A stretch of 64,000 nt of DNA from Cyclobacteriaceae bacterium. GTDB taxonomy: Bacteria; Bacteroidota; Bacteroidia; Cytophagales; Cyclobacteriaceae. This document shows, one piece after another, positions 1 through 7,373 of the stretch. Under the pieces are notes generated by a model. It had not been told where the DNA came from. It saw nothing but the letters and a program-made list of their open reading frames with translations, and ran no database searches. The DNA lies in contig JANQOR010000026.1 of assembly GCA_028285685.1 (NCBI GenBank), positions 93,520 to 157,519 on the forward strand, given 5' to 3'. Position 1 is the first letter of the stretch, and every line of letters starts with the position of its first letter. The position numbers were made by a program, and so were the translations under genes.

Positions 1-1
1 T

Positions 2-1723
2 CACACAATCGAACCAAATTGGACAACAACCCCAGGAGAGGTCTTCACTGGAAATGTGATGACCCGCTACTCCTCAGCTGCTGACGAAAGGACTGGACAT
101 TTTGATCTGTCACTTTCGAGGCAAAAAATAACCTTCTTCCACTCAACTACTTTTTCCTCTTTTGATGATTTGCGATCTGGAGCTAACAGAAATGGCGGAT
201 ACGTAGGAGAATTTGAAAGGAGATTTTATGCTGGCCGAATAAATGGTGCTGATCAACTAATCCCGAACGATAATATCAACGTTCAAAAATTTTCAGGCTA
301 TAATCTATTCAATACAATCACTAAGTTTAAGGTCAGGTTAGGCTCTAACATGGACCTTGGATACGGGTTTTACTATAGTACAACCTCAGACATCCCAAGG
401 TATGATAACCTCACTCAGACAAGAGACGCAACTGATTCACTGGAGGCAGCGCAGTGGTTCTATGGTCCCCAAAAGTGGCAGATGCACAATCTCAGGCTAA
501 ACTATTATAACTCCCATAAACTATTTGATCAGGCCAGAGTAACTATCGCATTTCAGAAATTCGAGGAAAGTAGAAATAATAGACGCTTTGGTGATGACCA
601 GCTTCAAAGGCGAGCAGAAGGGGTTAATATGTACTCAGTGTCTCTAGACTTTGACAAAGAGTTAGATCGTTCAAACATCTACTATGGAATCGATTTTTTT
701 TACAATGATATCAGTTCTGAAGCTTTCAGCAGAAACATTGAGACAAATGAAATAAGCTCAATTGCCAGTAGGTACCCTGATGGAGGTAGTGAATACTATT
801 CATCAGCCCTGTATGGTAGTTTAGTGCACAATATTTCAGATAAACTTATTCTCAACGGTGGTGCGCGCCTGAACATTATCAATTTATCTGCGAGTACTAC
901 CGATTCAACGGCACTATCGAACAGTGCATCCTCCATTTCAATTGACAACACCTCTGTAAATGGGTCTTTGGGTCTGGCATGGAATGTAACCGAAGTATAC
1001 AAACTCAGTTATAACGTCTCTACAGGCTTCCGATCACCTAACATTGACGATGTTGGAAAAGTGTTTGAAGTCGGTGCTGGCATAACAGTTCCAAATCCGG
1101 ATCTAAATCCAGAATATTCAATAAGCAACGAAATTTCCATTGAGCGTAAATCCAGTAGATCGGTGCTTCGGATAGTGGGCTTTTATAGTCGATTGTTTGA
1201 TGCTATTGTGGATGGACCATTTACCATCAATGGAAATAGCCAATTGAACGGCCTGGATGTTTTTGCCAAAGTGAATGCATCCAAAGCAAATATTTATGGA
1301 GGAAGTTTACTTTTTCAGGCAGAGGTATCCAAATCATTTGCAATTGAAAAAACCATCACTTTGACAGACGGAGAGGACATTACTAACAATGAGCCCTTAA
1401 GACATACTACTCCCCTATTTGGAAAATTTGCCTTGATCTATAAAAAGAAAAAATTCAGATCAACCTTTTTTGTTGATTACAATGGCAACAGGAAACCGCG
1501 AGATATCCCGTCCTCCGAATTCGACAGAAAGCCCTACCTCTATACACAAGACGGAACACCTGGCTGGTACACACTTAATCTGAGAAATAGTTATCAGATC
1601 AACGAATTTTTGAAGGCAAACGTGGCAATAGAAAATATTTTAGATCAACACTATCGACCGTACACTTCAGGTATTAGTGCCCCGGGGCGAAATGTCCTAC
1701 TCTCCTTGCGGGCTACAATCTAG
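2..1723 (+). CDS. TonB-dependent receptor, C-terminal part (5' end outside window)
   Basis: The frame is open from the left edge (first full codon at base 2), so signal peptide, TonB box and plug domain are missing; about 573 residues of outer-membrane barrel remain. Receptors of this family import siderophores, haem, cobalamin or other ligands with energy from TonB-ExbBD. Seen: alternating aromatic/polar beta-strand pattern throughout, FRSPNIDD near residue 341 followed by NPDLNPEYS near 364, and a final strand GRNVLLSLRATI at the C-terminus. The FRSPN...NPDLxPE pair is usual in haem/siderophore-type receptors rather than SusC proteins, but the substrate cannot be fixed. The 3' end overlaps the convergent DUF5777 gene by 11 bp. 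Confidence 0.85.
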   Translation, partial: HTIEPNWTTTPGEVFTGNVMTRYSSAADERTGHFDLSLSRQKITFFHSTTFSSFDDLRSGANRNGGYVGEFERRFYAGRINGADQLIPNDNINVQKFSGYNLFNTITKFKVRLGSNMDLGYGFYYSTTSDIPRYDNLTQTRDATDSLEAAQWFYGPQKWQMHNLRLNYYNSHKLFDQARVTIAFQKFEESRNNRRFGDDQLQRRAEGVNMYSVSLDFDKELDRSNIYYGIDFFYNDISSEAFSRNIETNEISSIASRYPDGGSEYYSSALYGSLVHNISDKLILNGGARLNIINLSASTTDSTALSNSASSISIDNTSVNGSLGLAWNVTEVYKLSYNVSTGFRSPNIDDVGKVFEVGAGITVPNPDLNPEYSISNEISIERKSSRSVLRIVGFYSRLFDAIVDGPFTINGNSQLNGLDVFAKVNASKANIYGGSLLFQAEVSKSFAIEKTITLTDGEDITNNEPLRHTTPLFGKFALIYKKKKFRSTFFVDYNGNRKPRDIPSSEFDRKPYLYTQDGTPGWYTLNLRNSYQINEFLKANVAIENILDQHYRPYTSGISAPGRNVLLSLRATI

Positions 1724-2573
1724 CCTTCGGCTTTAAGTCAAAAACTCTCGAAATGTTAAATCCATAGTGGATATCTCCACCAAAGAAATCGTCCGTAGTA
1801 TCGCCAATGAATCCTTGCTCGTTCATCTGCACTGCATTGGTCAGGTGCAGCTGGAACACGTGGCCTCCGGTTTCTATGTCAAATCCAATTGCAAAAGAAT
1901 TCTTAAAATCGTCGGAGAACTCAGAAAGCTGTGGATAGTATTCAGCGTTGATCGCTACTCGACTAGTCAATTTGTATCTACCTCCAAGTCCTAGGGCTAC
2001 TAGCCGATGTGCGTCTCGACTGGTCTTTACACGGTTCCTTTGAATAATAATGGGCATCACCTGCAGACTCAAATTCGAGTTAAACTTTCTTGCAATAAGA
2101 AGTTGACCCGAATACGAATTTCGATCTATTCCCTCGAGGTTATCTTGCTTGACCGTTTTTCGGGTCAAGCTGGTAAAACCCGTAACAGTAACTGGTGTGG
2201 TGTTCGATTGCCTCACAAATCTGTATTTAAGAAAGGTATCAACCACCTTGTTAAAGGAAGCTCTACCAAGTCCGATATTGAGATTATCTGTAAGTCCATA
2301 TTCAAGAGCTAACCTTATGCTGGAGTTGTCCAAACCCCAGAATTGTTCGTAGCCTGAATTTAATCTACCAAAACGGTGGCTGATGATAAATTCAAGCACA
2401 CCCTTGGTTCGAACTTCCACGGAGTGGCCATTGACCAGTCTCGTACTTTTAAAGGTCGCACTGACGAAATCCTCTCCTTGACTGTCCCCCTCAAGTAACT
2501 CAAGTAACTCATCCTGAGAGAACGCTGTGAAGGATATTAAGAAAACAAGTAATGAAACACTAATTCTGCGCAT
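1713..2573 (-). CDS. DUF5777-family beta-barrel protein
   Basis: 286 residues. The start at 2573 gives a clean signal peptide (MRRISVSLLVFLISFTAFSQ); an upstream in-frame ATG at 2609 would only add charged residues in front of it and overlap yceI further. The mature part carries repeated short beta-strands (SIRLALEYGLTDNLNIGLG, later RYKLTSRVAINAEYYPQLS) and ends in FDLKPKARL, the look of a small outer-membrane barrel of the DUF5777 family, whose function is unknown. It is the last gene of a four-gene minus-strand operon with yceI (14-bp overlap) and two SprB-repeat lipoproteins, which suggests a shared cell-surface or redox role (inference). Confidence 0.7.
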   Translation of the reverse strand: MRRISVSLLVFLISFTAFSQDELLELLEGDSQGEDFVSATFKSTRLVNGHSVEVRTKGVLEFIISHRFGRLNSGYEQFWGLDNSSIRLALEYGLTDNLNIGLGRASFNKVVDTFLKYRFVRQSNTTPVTVTGFTSLTRKTVKQDNLEGIDRNSYSGQLLIARKFNSNLSLQVMPIIIQRNRVKTSRDAHRLVALGLGGRYKLTSRVAINAEYYPQLSEFSDDFKNSFAIGFDIETGGHVFQLHLTNAVQMNEQGFIGDTTDDFFGGDIHYGFNISRVFDLKPKARL

Positions 2574-3102
2574 AAGGTTGATATTGGAATGAAATGGTGA
2601 CTTCAACAATTTCGGCTATGTTGTAGAACAGTGCCTTGGGGATTTTTATCTTATAGTCTTTCAATGCGACCTCAAAAACTGAAGTAACGGTCATGCTACT
2701 TTCATCATAGTTGAGAGTTCCTTCGATTGAAACCTGATTTTCAACCCCATGTATGGACATTTCCCCTTCTGCTACCACCATGGCTTCACCTTTCTCTGCA
2801 TTCCAGCCTTTGATTTTTCCCTTAAAAATTGCTTTAGGGTACTTTTCACTCTCAAGGTAATTTTCATTGAAGTGTTCCTGCATCAACTCTTTTTCGAAGG
2901 TGAAACTTTTGATTGGCACTGAAAACACAAATGCTTTTGATTCAAGATCAATAATGCTTGTAGCTTCTGTATTCGTGGCCTCTATATCCTCAATAGGAGC
3001 ATCCGAGAAAAACCGAATGTGAGATTCATGTGACTTGAACTTCTGCGCGTTCGCATAAAGTCCGACAAAGGCAATAAAAATTAATGGTAATAGTTTTTTC
3101 AT
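2560..3102 (-). CDS. YceI-family periplasmic lipid-binding-like protein
   Basis: 180 residues. Start 3102 gives the signal peptide MKKLLPLIFIAFVGLYANAQ and lies 4 bp after the upstream stop; an earlier in-frame ATG at 3144 lies inside the preceding gene and is rejected. The mature protein has YceI features: FKSHESHIRFFSDAPIEDIEA at the start, the VFSVPIKSFTFEKELMQEHF segment, and the central ESEKYPKAIFKGKI and GEMSIHGVENQVSI strands. YceI proteins form a lipocalin-like barrel that binds isoprenoids or other apolar ligands. Here it is coupled to cytochrome-like lipoproteins and DUF5777, a pairing also suggestive of an envelope redox function (inference). Confidence 0.88.
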   Translation of the reverse strand: MKKLLPLIFIAFVGLYANAQKFKSHESHIRFFSDAPIEDIEATNTEATSIIDLESKAFVFSVPIKSFTFEKELMQEHFNENYLESEKYPKAIFKGKIKGWNAEKGEAMVVAEGEMSIHGVENQVSIEGTLNYDESSMTVTSVFEVALKDYKIKIPKALFYNIAEIVEVTISFQYQPYAQN

Positions 3103-3106
3103 AGTG

Positions 3107-3913
3107 TTAATTGTTTTGAGCTCCATCATCGACCCAACAAGCAATGAGTTCTATTTCATCATTACTTAATGTCAACCCTGACGTAGATGGAGGCATTGAT
3201 CTATTTCCTGTTCTTGATTTTATGTTCTCAGCTCCGGTTTGGACCGTGTTAAATACCGTAAAGTTTGGAATGGATCCATTATCACCGTTGTGACAACCGG
3301 ACACCGCGCAATTCGAGTCAATTATGGGCATAACATCACTTGCCCAGGAAGTCCCTGAGCTGACGATGACGGATTGTGTAGCGCTACATCCATCCCCATC
3401 AGTTACTTCCACCTCATGAGCTCCGTTAGGAATATCAGTGAAATCACCAGTGGTTTGGGATGAACCTCCATTCAAGGAGAAAGTATAGCTACCATCTCCG
3501 CCAGTGGCAGAAGCTGTGATCGTACCCGTAGGACTTCCACACTCAGCATCCGTTGAAGACAGGTTAAGCGTTATTCCATCCGGACCAGCAATCAACTCAG
3601 CTGCCACAGTAGCTGTACATCCATCGCTATCCTGTACTGTAATCGTGTAAGTCCCAGCAGAAATATCGGAAAAAGTTGTGGATGACTGAAAGCTAGTACC
3701 GTCAATACTGAATTCGTAGGGTGCTGTGCCTCCGGATCCAGCAACAGTGATACTTCCGGCTGTGCTACAATTGGGTTCAGTACTGCTTGCAACCGAAACT
3801 GCCAAATCCGACTGTGTACAGTCTAAGTCCGGTTCTTCCACGCTATCTGAACAGCCAATTAAGAACGCCAGAGAAACGGCAAAAGAGACTAAAAAAACCT
3901 TTCTTATCATCAT
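3107..3913 (-). CDS. Lipoprotein with two SprB-type repeats and a C-terminal CX4CH cytochrome-like domain
   Basis: 268 residues. Lipobox FLIGC with Cys21, followed by an acidic stretch (SDSVEEPD) like Bacteroidota surface-lipoprotein export signals. Two SprB-type repeats follow (about 36-105 and 113-184), each with GGxxPYxFSIDG-like and GTYTITVQDSDGC-like cores; these occur in surface adhesins of gliding bacteria. The last 80 residues resemble a small cytochrome c: C202-A-V-S-G-C207-H208 and a possible distal ligand Met240 in RSMPPS. The haem site is CX4CH instead of CXXCH. A tandem paralogue lies 25 bp upstream. Whether haem is bound is unproven; a haem-free PSCyt-like fold is the alternative. 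Confidence 0.72.
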   Translation of the reverse strand: MMIRKVFLVSFAVSLAFLIGCSDSVEEPDLDCTQSDLAVSVASSTEPNCSTAGSITVAGSGGTAPYEFSIDGTSFQSSTTFSDISAGTYTITVQDSDGCTATVAAELIAGPDGITLNLSSTDAECGSPTGTITASATGGDGSYTFSLNGGSSQTTGDFTDIPNGAHEVEVTDGDGCSATQSVIVSSGTSWASDVMPIIDSNCAVSGCHNGDNGSIPNFTVFNTVQTGAENIKSRTGNRSMPPSTSGLTLSNDEIELIACWVDDGAQNN

Positions 3914-3938
3914 CTATTTTCAAGTTTTAAAATTTCAA

Positions 3939-4733
3939 TTAATTGTCAGGCACTCCATCATCGATCCAACAAACAATCGTGTCTATTTCAGACTGTTCAA
4001 GAGCAGGACGATCACTTGGTGGCATTGTTCGTTCTGTTATCCTAACTTTAATTCTGGCAGCAGCAGTCATAATCCCTACACTTTCTCGCAGGTCCGGAGA
4101 CCTAGAACCATCGTGACAACCAATAACGGCGCAGTTCGCTACTATGAGAGGAAAGACATCGGCGGCAAAAGAGACCTTAGAAACAACAACTACATCACGC
4201 TCTGAATTACATCCCTCGGAATCTGTAACCGAAACAGTATTTATTCCATTCGAAACCTCATCGAATAGATTGGAGGATTGTTCATTGCCGCCGTTCAGTT
4301 TGAAAAGGTACGGTTCTGTTCCACCTGTGACAGAGGCTGTGATAGTGCCATTTGGTAGATCGCAGTCTGGACTGGTGAAATCTAGAGAGAGAGATACGGA
4401 TCTGTCCGTGCCTCCAAGTGTTGCTTCTAAACTTGTCATACAACCGGTGGCATCTCTAGCCGTCACTGTGTATGTGCCTTCAAACAAATTGGTCAGTGTG
4501 CCTTCTCCTTGCCAGCGTATACGATCAATACTATAATGGTATGGAGGAGTACCCCCGAAAGCTTGCACGGTAAGTGTTCCGGGATCGCTGCAGTCCGCAT
4601 CTGTCTGATCAGTAATAGACAAACGTAACTGGGATGTGGAGCAGTCAATCGCTGGCTCATCTGAGCTGGAGCAGCTAAACCACAAAACGTTGACAATCAA
4701 TAAAAAACCTAAAAGAAGAGAATTGAGCTTCAT
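3939..4733 (-). CDS. Paralogous SprB-repeat lipoprotein with CX4CH cytochrome-like domain
   Basis: 264 residues, first gene of the operon. Same build as its downstream neighbour: hydrophobic N-terminus ending at Cys21 (the preceding WFS is not an ideal lipobox), acidic SSSDEPAID linker, two SprB-type repeats (about 35-105 and 112-184), then C201-A-V-I-G-C206-H207 and ERTMPPS with Met237. The pair clearly arose by gene duplication, with sequence diverged but the CX4CH spacing, the Met motif and the C-terminal CWIDDG kept, so the cytochrome-like part is under selection. The role may be electron transfer at the cell surface or structural (inference). Confidence 0.7.
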   Translation of the reverse strand: MKLNSLLLGFLLIVNVLWFSCSSSDEPAIDCSTSQLRLSITDQTDADCSDPGTLTVQAFGGTPPYHYSIDRIRWQGEGTLTNLFEGTYTVTARDATGCMTSLEATLGGTDRSVSLSLDFTSPDCDLPNGTITASVTGGTEPYLFKLNGGNEQSSNLFDEVSNGINTVSVTDSEGCNSERDVVVVSKVSFAADVFPLIVANCAVIGCHDGSRSPDLRESVGIMTAAARIKVRITERTMPPSDRPALEQSEIDTIVCWIDDGVPDN

Positions 4734-4876
4734 CCTAGTAATATAAACAACAAAATGCTGCTGGCTGAACTTCGCAAGGTTTAGATATATAGAACGCCTT
4801 ACGGTTACAAAACAAGTACGTTTTTGTCTAAATGTAATGTATCATGGTAGACAAAGGGTAGACGAATGCCCTTAAT

Positions 4877-5383
4877 CTAGTAGTTGTATTCGGCTTCTTG
4901 GGCTTGGACAATCTCCCAGGTGTGATCAGAGAGAAGTCGGACTTCCGCTTCAAAAGATTCATATGGAAAACTAGCACCCCACTCATCAGGACTTATCATT
5001 GAAAGAAGATCTGTATTATTCTTCTTTTTATATAGGAAGTAGATCTTTCCAATGACCGGCTGGAACGGAACAGTCGCCTGATAAATCCTCTCCGAAACTT
5101 CGACTCGCTTCTTAAGATACTTGGCCTGCTCAATCAAGGTTTGCATCTGCTCATATAGTTGACGAAACTGACGGTCTGTCTGGTCTTGCATAGCTGCAAC
5201 CGCAGTTCCCTTGATTCTTCCTTTGTCCTCAGGTTTAATAATGGCACTACCTGCATGATGGGCATACTCGATAAGTCCGGGCAAATCGGTGATCTTCTCT
5301 TTCTCTTTATCGAGATCTATCTTCGAAATATCAACCTTATTCCCTACCTCGTTTTCTCTATTGGTGTTCTTTCTCCCGGCCAT
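4877..5383 (-). CDS. DUF2452 family protein
   Basis: 168 residues, cytoplasmic by appearance: no signal peptide, charged N-terminus (MAGRKNTNRENEVGNKVD). The core DLPGLIEYAHHAGSAIIKPED, then RQLYEQMQTLIEQAKYLKKR and PVIGKIYFLYKKK match what I know of DUF2452, a family widespread in Bacteroidota with unknown function. A helical middle part (residues 60-100) and a C-terminal beta-rich part are visible. It stands alone, about 140 bp upstream of the lipoprotein operon on the same strand and divergent from the DUF3127 gene. Confidence 0.75.
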   Translation of the reverse strand: MAGRKNTNRENEVGNKVDISKIDLDKEKEKITDLPGLIEYAHHAGSAIIKPEDKGRIKGTAVAAMQDQTDRQFRQLYEQMQTLIEQAKYLKKRVEVSERIYQATVPFQPVIGKIYFLYKKKNNTDLLSMISPDEWGASFPYESFEAEVRLLSDHTWEIVQAQEAEYNY

Positions 5384-5522
5384 GTTGTTCTTCTAGTAAA
5401 ATCAATTACCAGCAGTATTATTATGATTAAAAATATCAGCGAACCAATCAAAAAATTTCGTTTTGATCTTGTCATACACTAATCTTGAACTTCAAAGTTG
5501 TGAAATAGTTTAAACAAAATCC

Positions 5523-5882
5523 ATGAACATTGACGGCAAGATTCTTGAAAAATTCGAAACACAGGAAATCAAAGAATCATTCAGGAAGAGAGAATTCATT
5601 TTAGAATATGCGGAGAACCCACAATACCCCGAATTTTTAAAGTTCGAATTAATCCAATCAAACTGCGAACAATTAGATCCAATTCAACAAGGAGATGAGG
5701 TGACTGTCAGCTTTAATCTGAAGGGACGTAAGTGGACTGACCCTCAAGGTGAAACTAAGTACTTCAATAGTTTGCAAGCATGGAGAATAGAAAAGAAGAC
5801 AACATCATCCACAGAAGAACAGCCTTCCAACACAGAGTGGATGAAGGAAGACTTCTCACAAGATGACGACTTACCTTTCTAG
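5523..5882 (+). CDS. DUF3127 OB-fold-like protein with SSB-type acidic C-terminal tip
   Basis: 119 residues. The first 95 residues (FETQEIKESFRKREFILEY, KFELIQSNCEQLD, GDEVTVSFNLKGRKW, YFNSLQAWRIE) follow the DUF3127 pattern, which resembles a short OB-fold. A Ser/Thr/Glu-rich linker leads to the last residues SQDDDLPF, nearly the same as the DDDIPF tip by which single-stranded DNA-binding protein recruits repair and replication enzymes. This suggests an SSB-like DNA-binding or SSB-partner-recruiting protein (inference). The gene overlaps the convergent small gene by 4 bp at its stop. Confidence 0.78.
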   Translation: MNIDGKILEKFETQEIKESFRKREFILEYAENPQYPEFLKFELIQSNCEQLDPIQQGDEVTVSFNLKGRKWTDPQGETKYFNSLQAWRIEKKTTSSTEEQPSNTEWMKEDFSQDDDLPF

Positions 5883-6142
5883 TCTTTCTTCTTTTTCCGG
5901 AAGGTTATTGGAATGTACTGTTCAGTTGGAAGACCAATATGAGCCAAATCCCAACTAGAGTCGTAACCATTGACCATTTGTCTTATACATTCCACTCGAT
6001 CCTCTGTTGGATAAGGGCAGTCGTCCCAATGAAATATTTCGACTCTGTAGTGATATTGCTTTTTAATTCCGTTGACCCTTACTTCAACTTCAATATCTTG
6101 TTCTTCGTTTAATTGAGGTATTTCAATCCCAATGATTCCCAT
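5879..6142 (-). CDS. Small conserved-looking hypothetical protein
   Basis: 87 residues, not assigned to a family I know. No signal peptide; mostly beta-strand character (IEVEVRVNGIKKQYHYRVEIF), a WDDCPYPTEDRVECIRQMV segment and a lysine-rich end (FRKKKKD). Its stop overlaps the stop of the convergent DUF3127 gene by 4 bp, the coding pattern is even through its length and no other gene occupies this stretch, so I take it as real. Function unknown. Confidence 0.55.
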   Translation of the reverse strand: MGIIGIEIPQLNEEQDIEVEVRVNGIKKQYHYRVEIFHWDDCPYPTEDRVECIRQMVNGYDSSWDLAHIGLPTEQYIPITFRKKKKD

Positions 6143-6229
6143 ATTTGCTAATATTTTTTACTATTGAATACCAAATAGCGTACCCAAACTTGTAACCAAC
6201 TATTTTTCAATACGTTAGGATAATTTCCA

Positions 6230-6793
6230 ATGAGAGAATTAGCCCAAATTCGGACACTTTGTTGTTCAAATTCATCCATCTTCCTAGCCCTGCTAAGTCT
6301 ATTCCTCATCAGCTCCAGCTGTACAACATCTCCTGAAAAAAGACCATCACCGCTTCGATCAGATAGTATTAAAATTGGCACGAATCTCATCCGGATTGAA
6401 TACAGTAGCCCGGGTGTAAAGGGAAGAAAAATCTTTGGAAGCGGAGAAGAATACCTGGAACAGTATGGTGAGATCTGGAGAACCGGGGCCAACGAAGCAA
6501 CTGTTTTTTCAACGCAACAGGATATAAGAATTGATACGTTTTACTTGCCTCAAGGTAAGTATGCGCTCTTTACCATCCCCAATCATGAGTTTTGGGAAGT
6601 TATTCTAAACAAAGACTGGAATCAATGGGGAGCTCACAATCATCAAGAATCATTGGATGTTGTCCGATTTCAAGTAGTACCCAGAAGGTTAGACTCAGTT
6701 CAAGAGCAGATGACGTTCTCATTGACTAACTCTGAGTTAAACTTCATGTGGGAAAACACAGGGTGGTCACTTCCTATTAGCTTGAACGAATAA
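6230..6793 (+). CDS. DUF2911 family lipoprotein or secreted protein
   Basis: 187 residues. The N-terminus has a hydrophobic segment (residues 17-29) ending in SSSC, a possible but non-ideal lipobox at Cys31. The mature part shows the DUF2911 signature: IRIEYSSPGVKGRKIFG, then EIWRTGANEATVF, QGKYALFTIP and WEVILNKDWNQWGAHNH. DUF2911 proteins are common in Bacteroidota envelopes; no activity is known to me. The gene ends convergent with the DUF302 gene with a 17-bp overlap. Confidence 0.82.
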   Translation: MRELAQIRTLCCSNSSIFLALLSLFLISSSCTTSPEKRPSPLRSDSIKIGTNLIRIEYSSPGVKGRKIFGSGEEYLEQYGEIWRTGANEATVFSTQQDIRIDTFYLPQGKYALFTIPNHEFWEVILNKDWNQWGAHNHQESLDVVRFQVVPRRLDSVQEQMTFSLTNSELNFMWENTGWSLPISLNE

Positions 6794-7229
6794 CATTACT
6801 TGCTAATCGAACCATCAATCTTGCAAGGTCATCTAGCACATCATCACAGCCTTCAAGCAGAAAACGCTTAGACATTAGCTTTGGATCAACAAAGCCAACA
6901 TAGACATCTTCATTTTCTTCCCAAATCAACATTTTCAAAGGCATTTCCAGTGCGGTAGTCTGGTTGCACTTTATAAGTCGTGTCACCAGGTCAGGGTCCT
7001 CGAAGATAACCACTCTCGTTGGCGGAATGTCAAGATCTCGTTCTTGGGCAATTTCATCATGAATCACAGTTTCGAAATAGACAAGCCCAGACTCTCCAAT
7101 TAGTTCAACCAATTTAGATTCGGTATCCTCTACCGACATCGAACTTCGATATATGGTGAGATTTTGACTTGTAACTGTGAATGACGAAAAAATCATGCAA
7201 ACAACAGCAAGTCTCATTTGAAACTTCAT
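6777..7229 (-). CDS. DUF302 domain protein, secreted
   Basis: 150 residues. Signal peptide MKFQMRLAVVCMIFSSFTVTSQ, then one DUF302 domain: SVEDTESKLVELIGESGLVYF at the start, TRVVIFEDPDLVTRLIKCNQ in the middle, and LPLKMLIWEENEDVYVGF-type strands before the C-terminal helix (written here loosely; the real text is EMPLKMLIWEENEDVYVGF). DUF302 domains bind small ligands or metals in the periplasm in some proteins, but no function is firmly known. It is divergent from the siaA-like gene with 144 bp between them. Confidence 0.8.
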   Translation of the reverse strand: MKFQMRLAVVCMIFSSFTVTSQNLTIYRSSMSVEDTESKLVELIGESGLVYFETVIHDEIAQERDLDIPPTRVVIFEDPDLVTRLIKCNQTTALEMPLKMLIWEENEDVYVGFVDPKLMSKRFLLEGCDDVLDDLARLMVRLASNVIRSS

Positions 7230-7373
7230 AAGAGTAAAATAAAGGGTGATAGTATGCTAATATAATCTAAGCAAACAAAATCCTACTCAAATATTACAGA
7301 TAGGCATTGATTTATAACTTGAAAAAAGTAATTTGGCAAGAATATTTTGGCTTTTTAATAGTCGACATTAACC

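Noticed and set aside
4855-4875. Terminator AAGGG...CCCTT near the DUF2452 stop
   Set aside because: Only five pairs with a ten-base loop and no T run.
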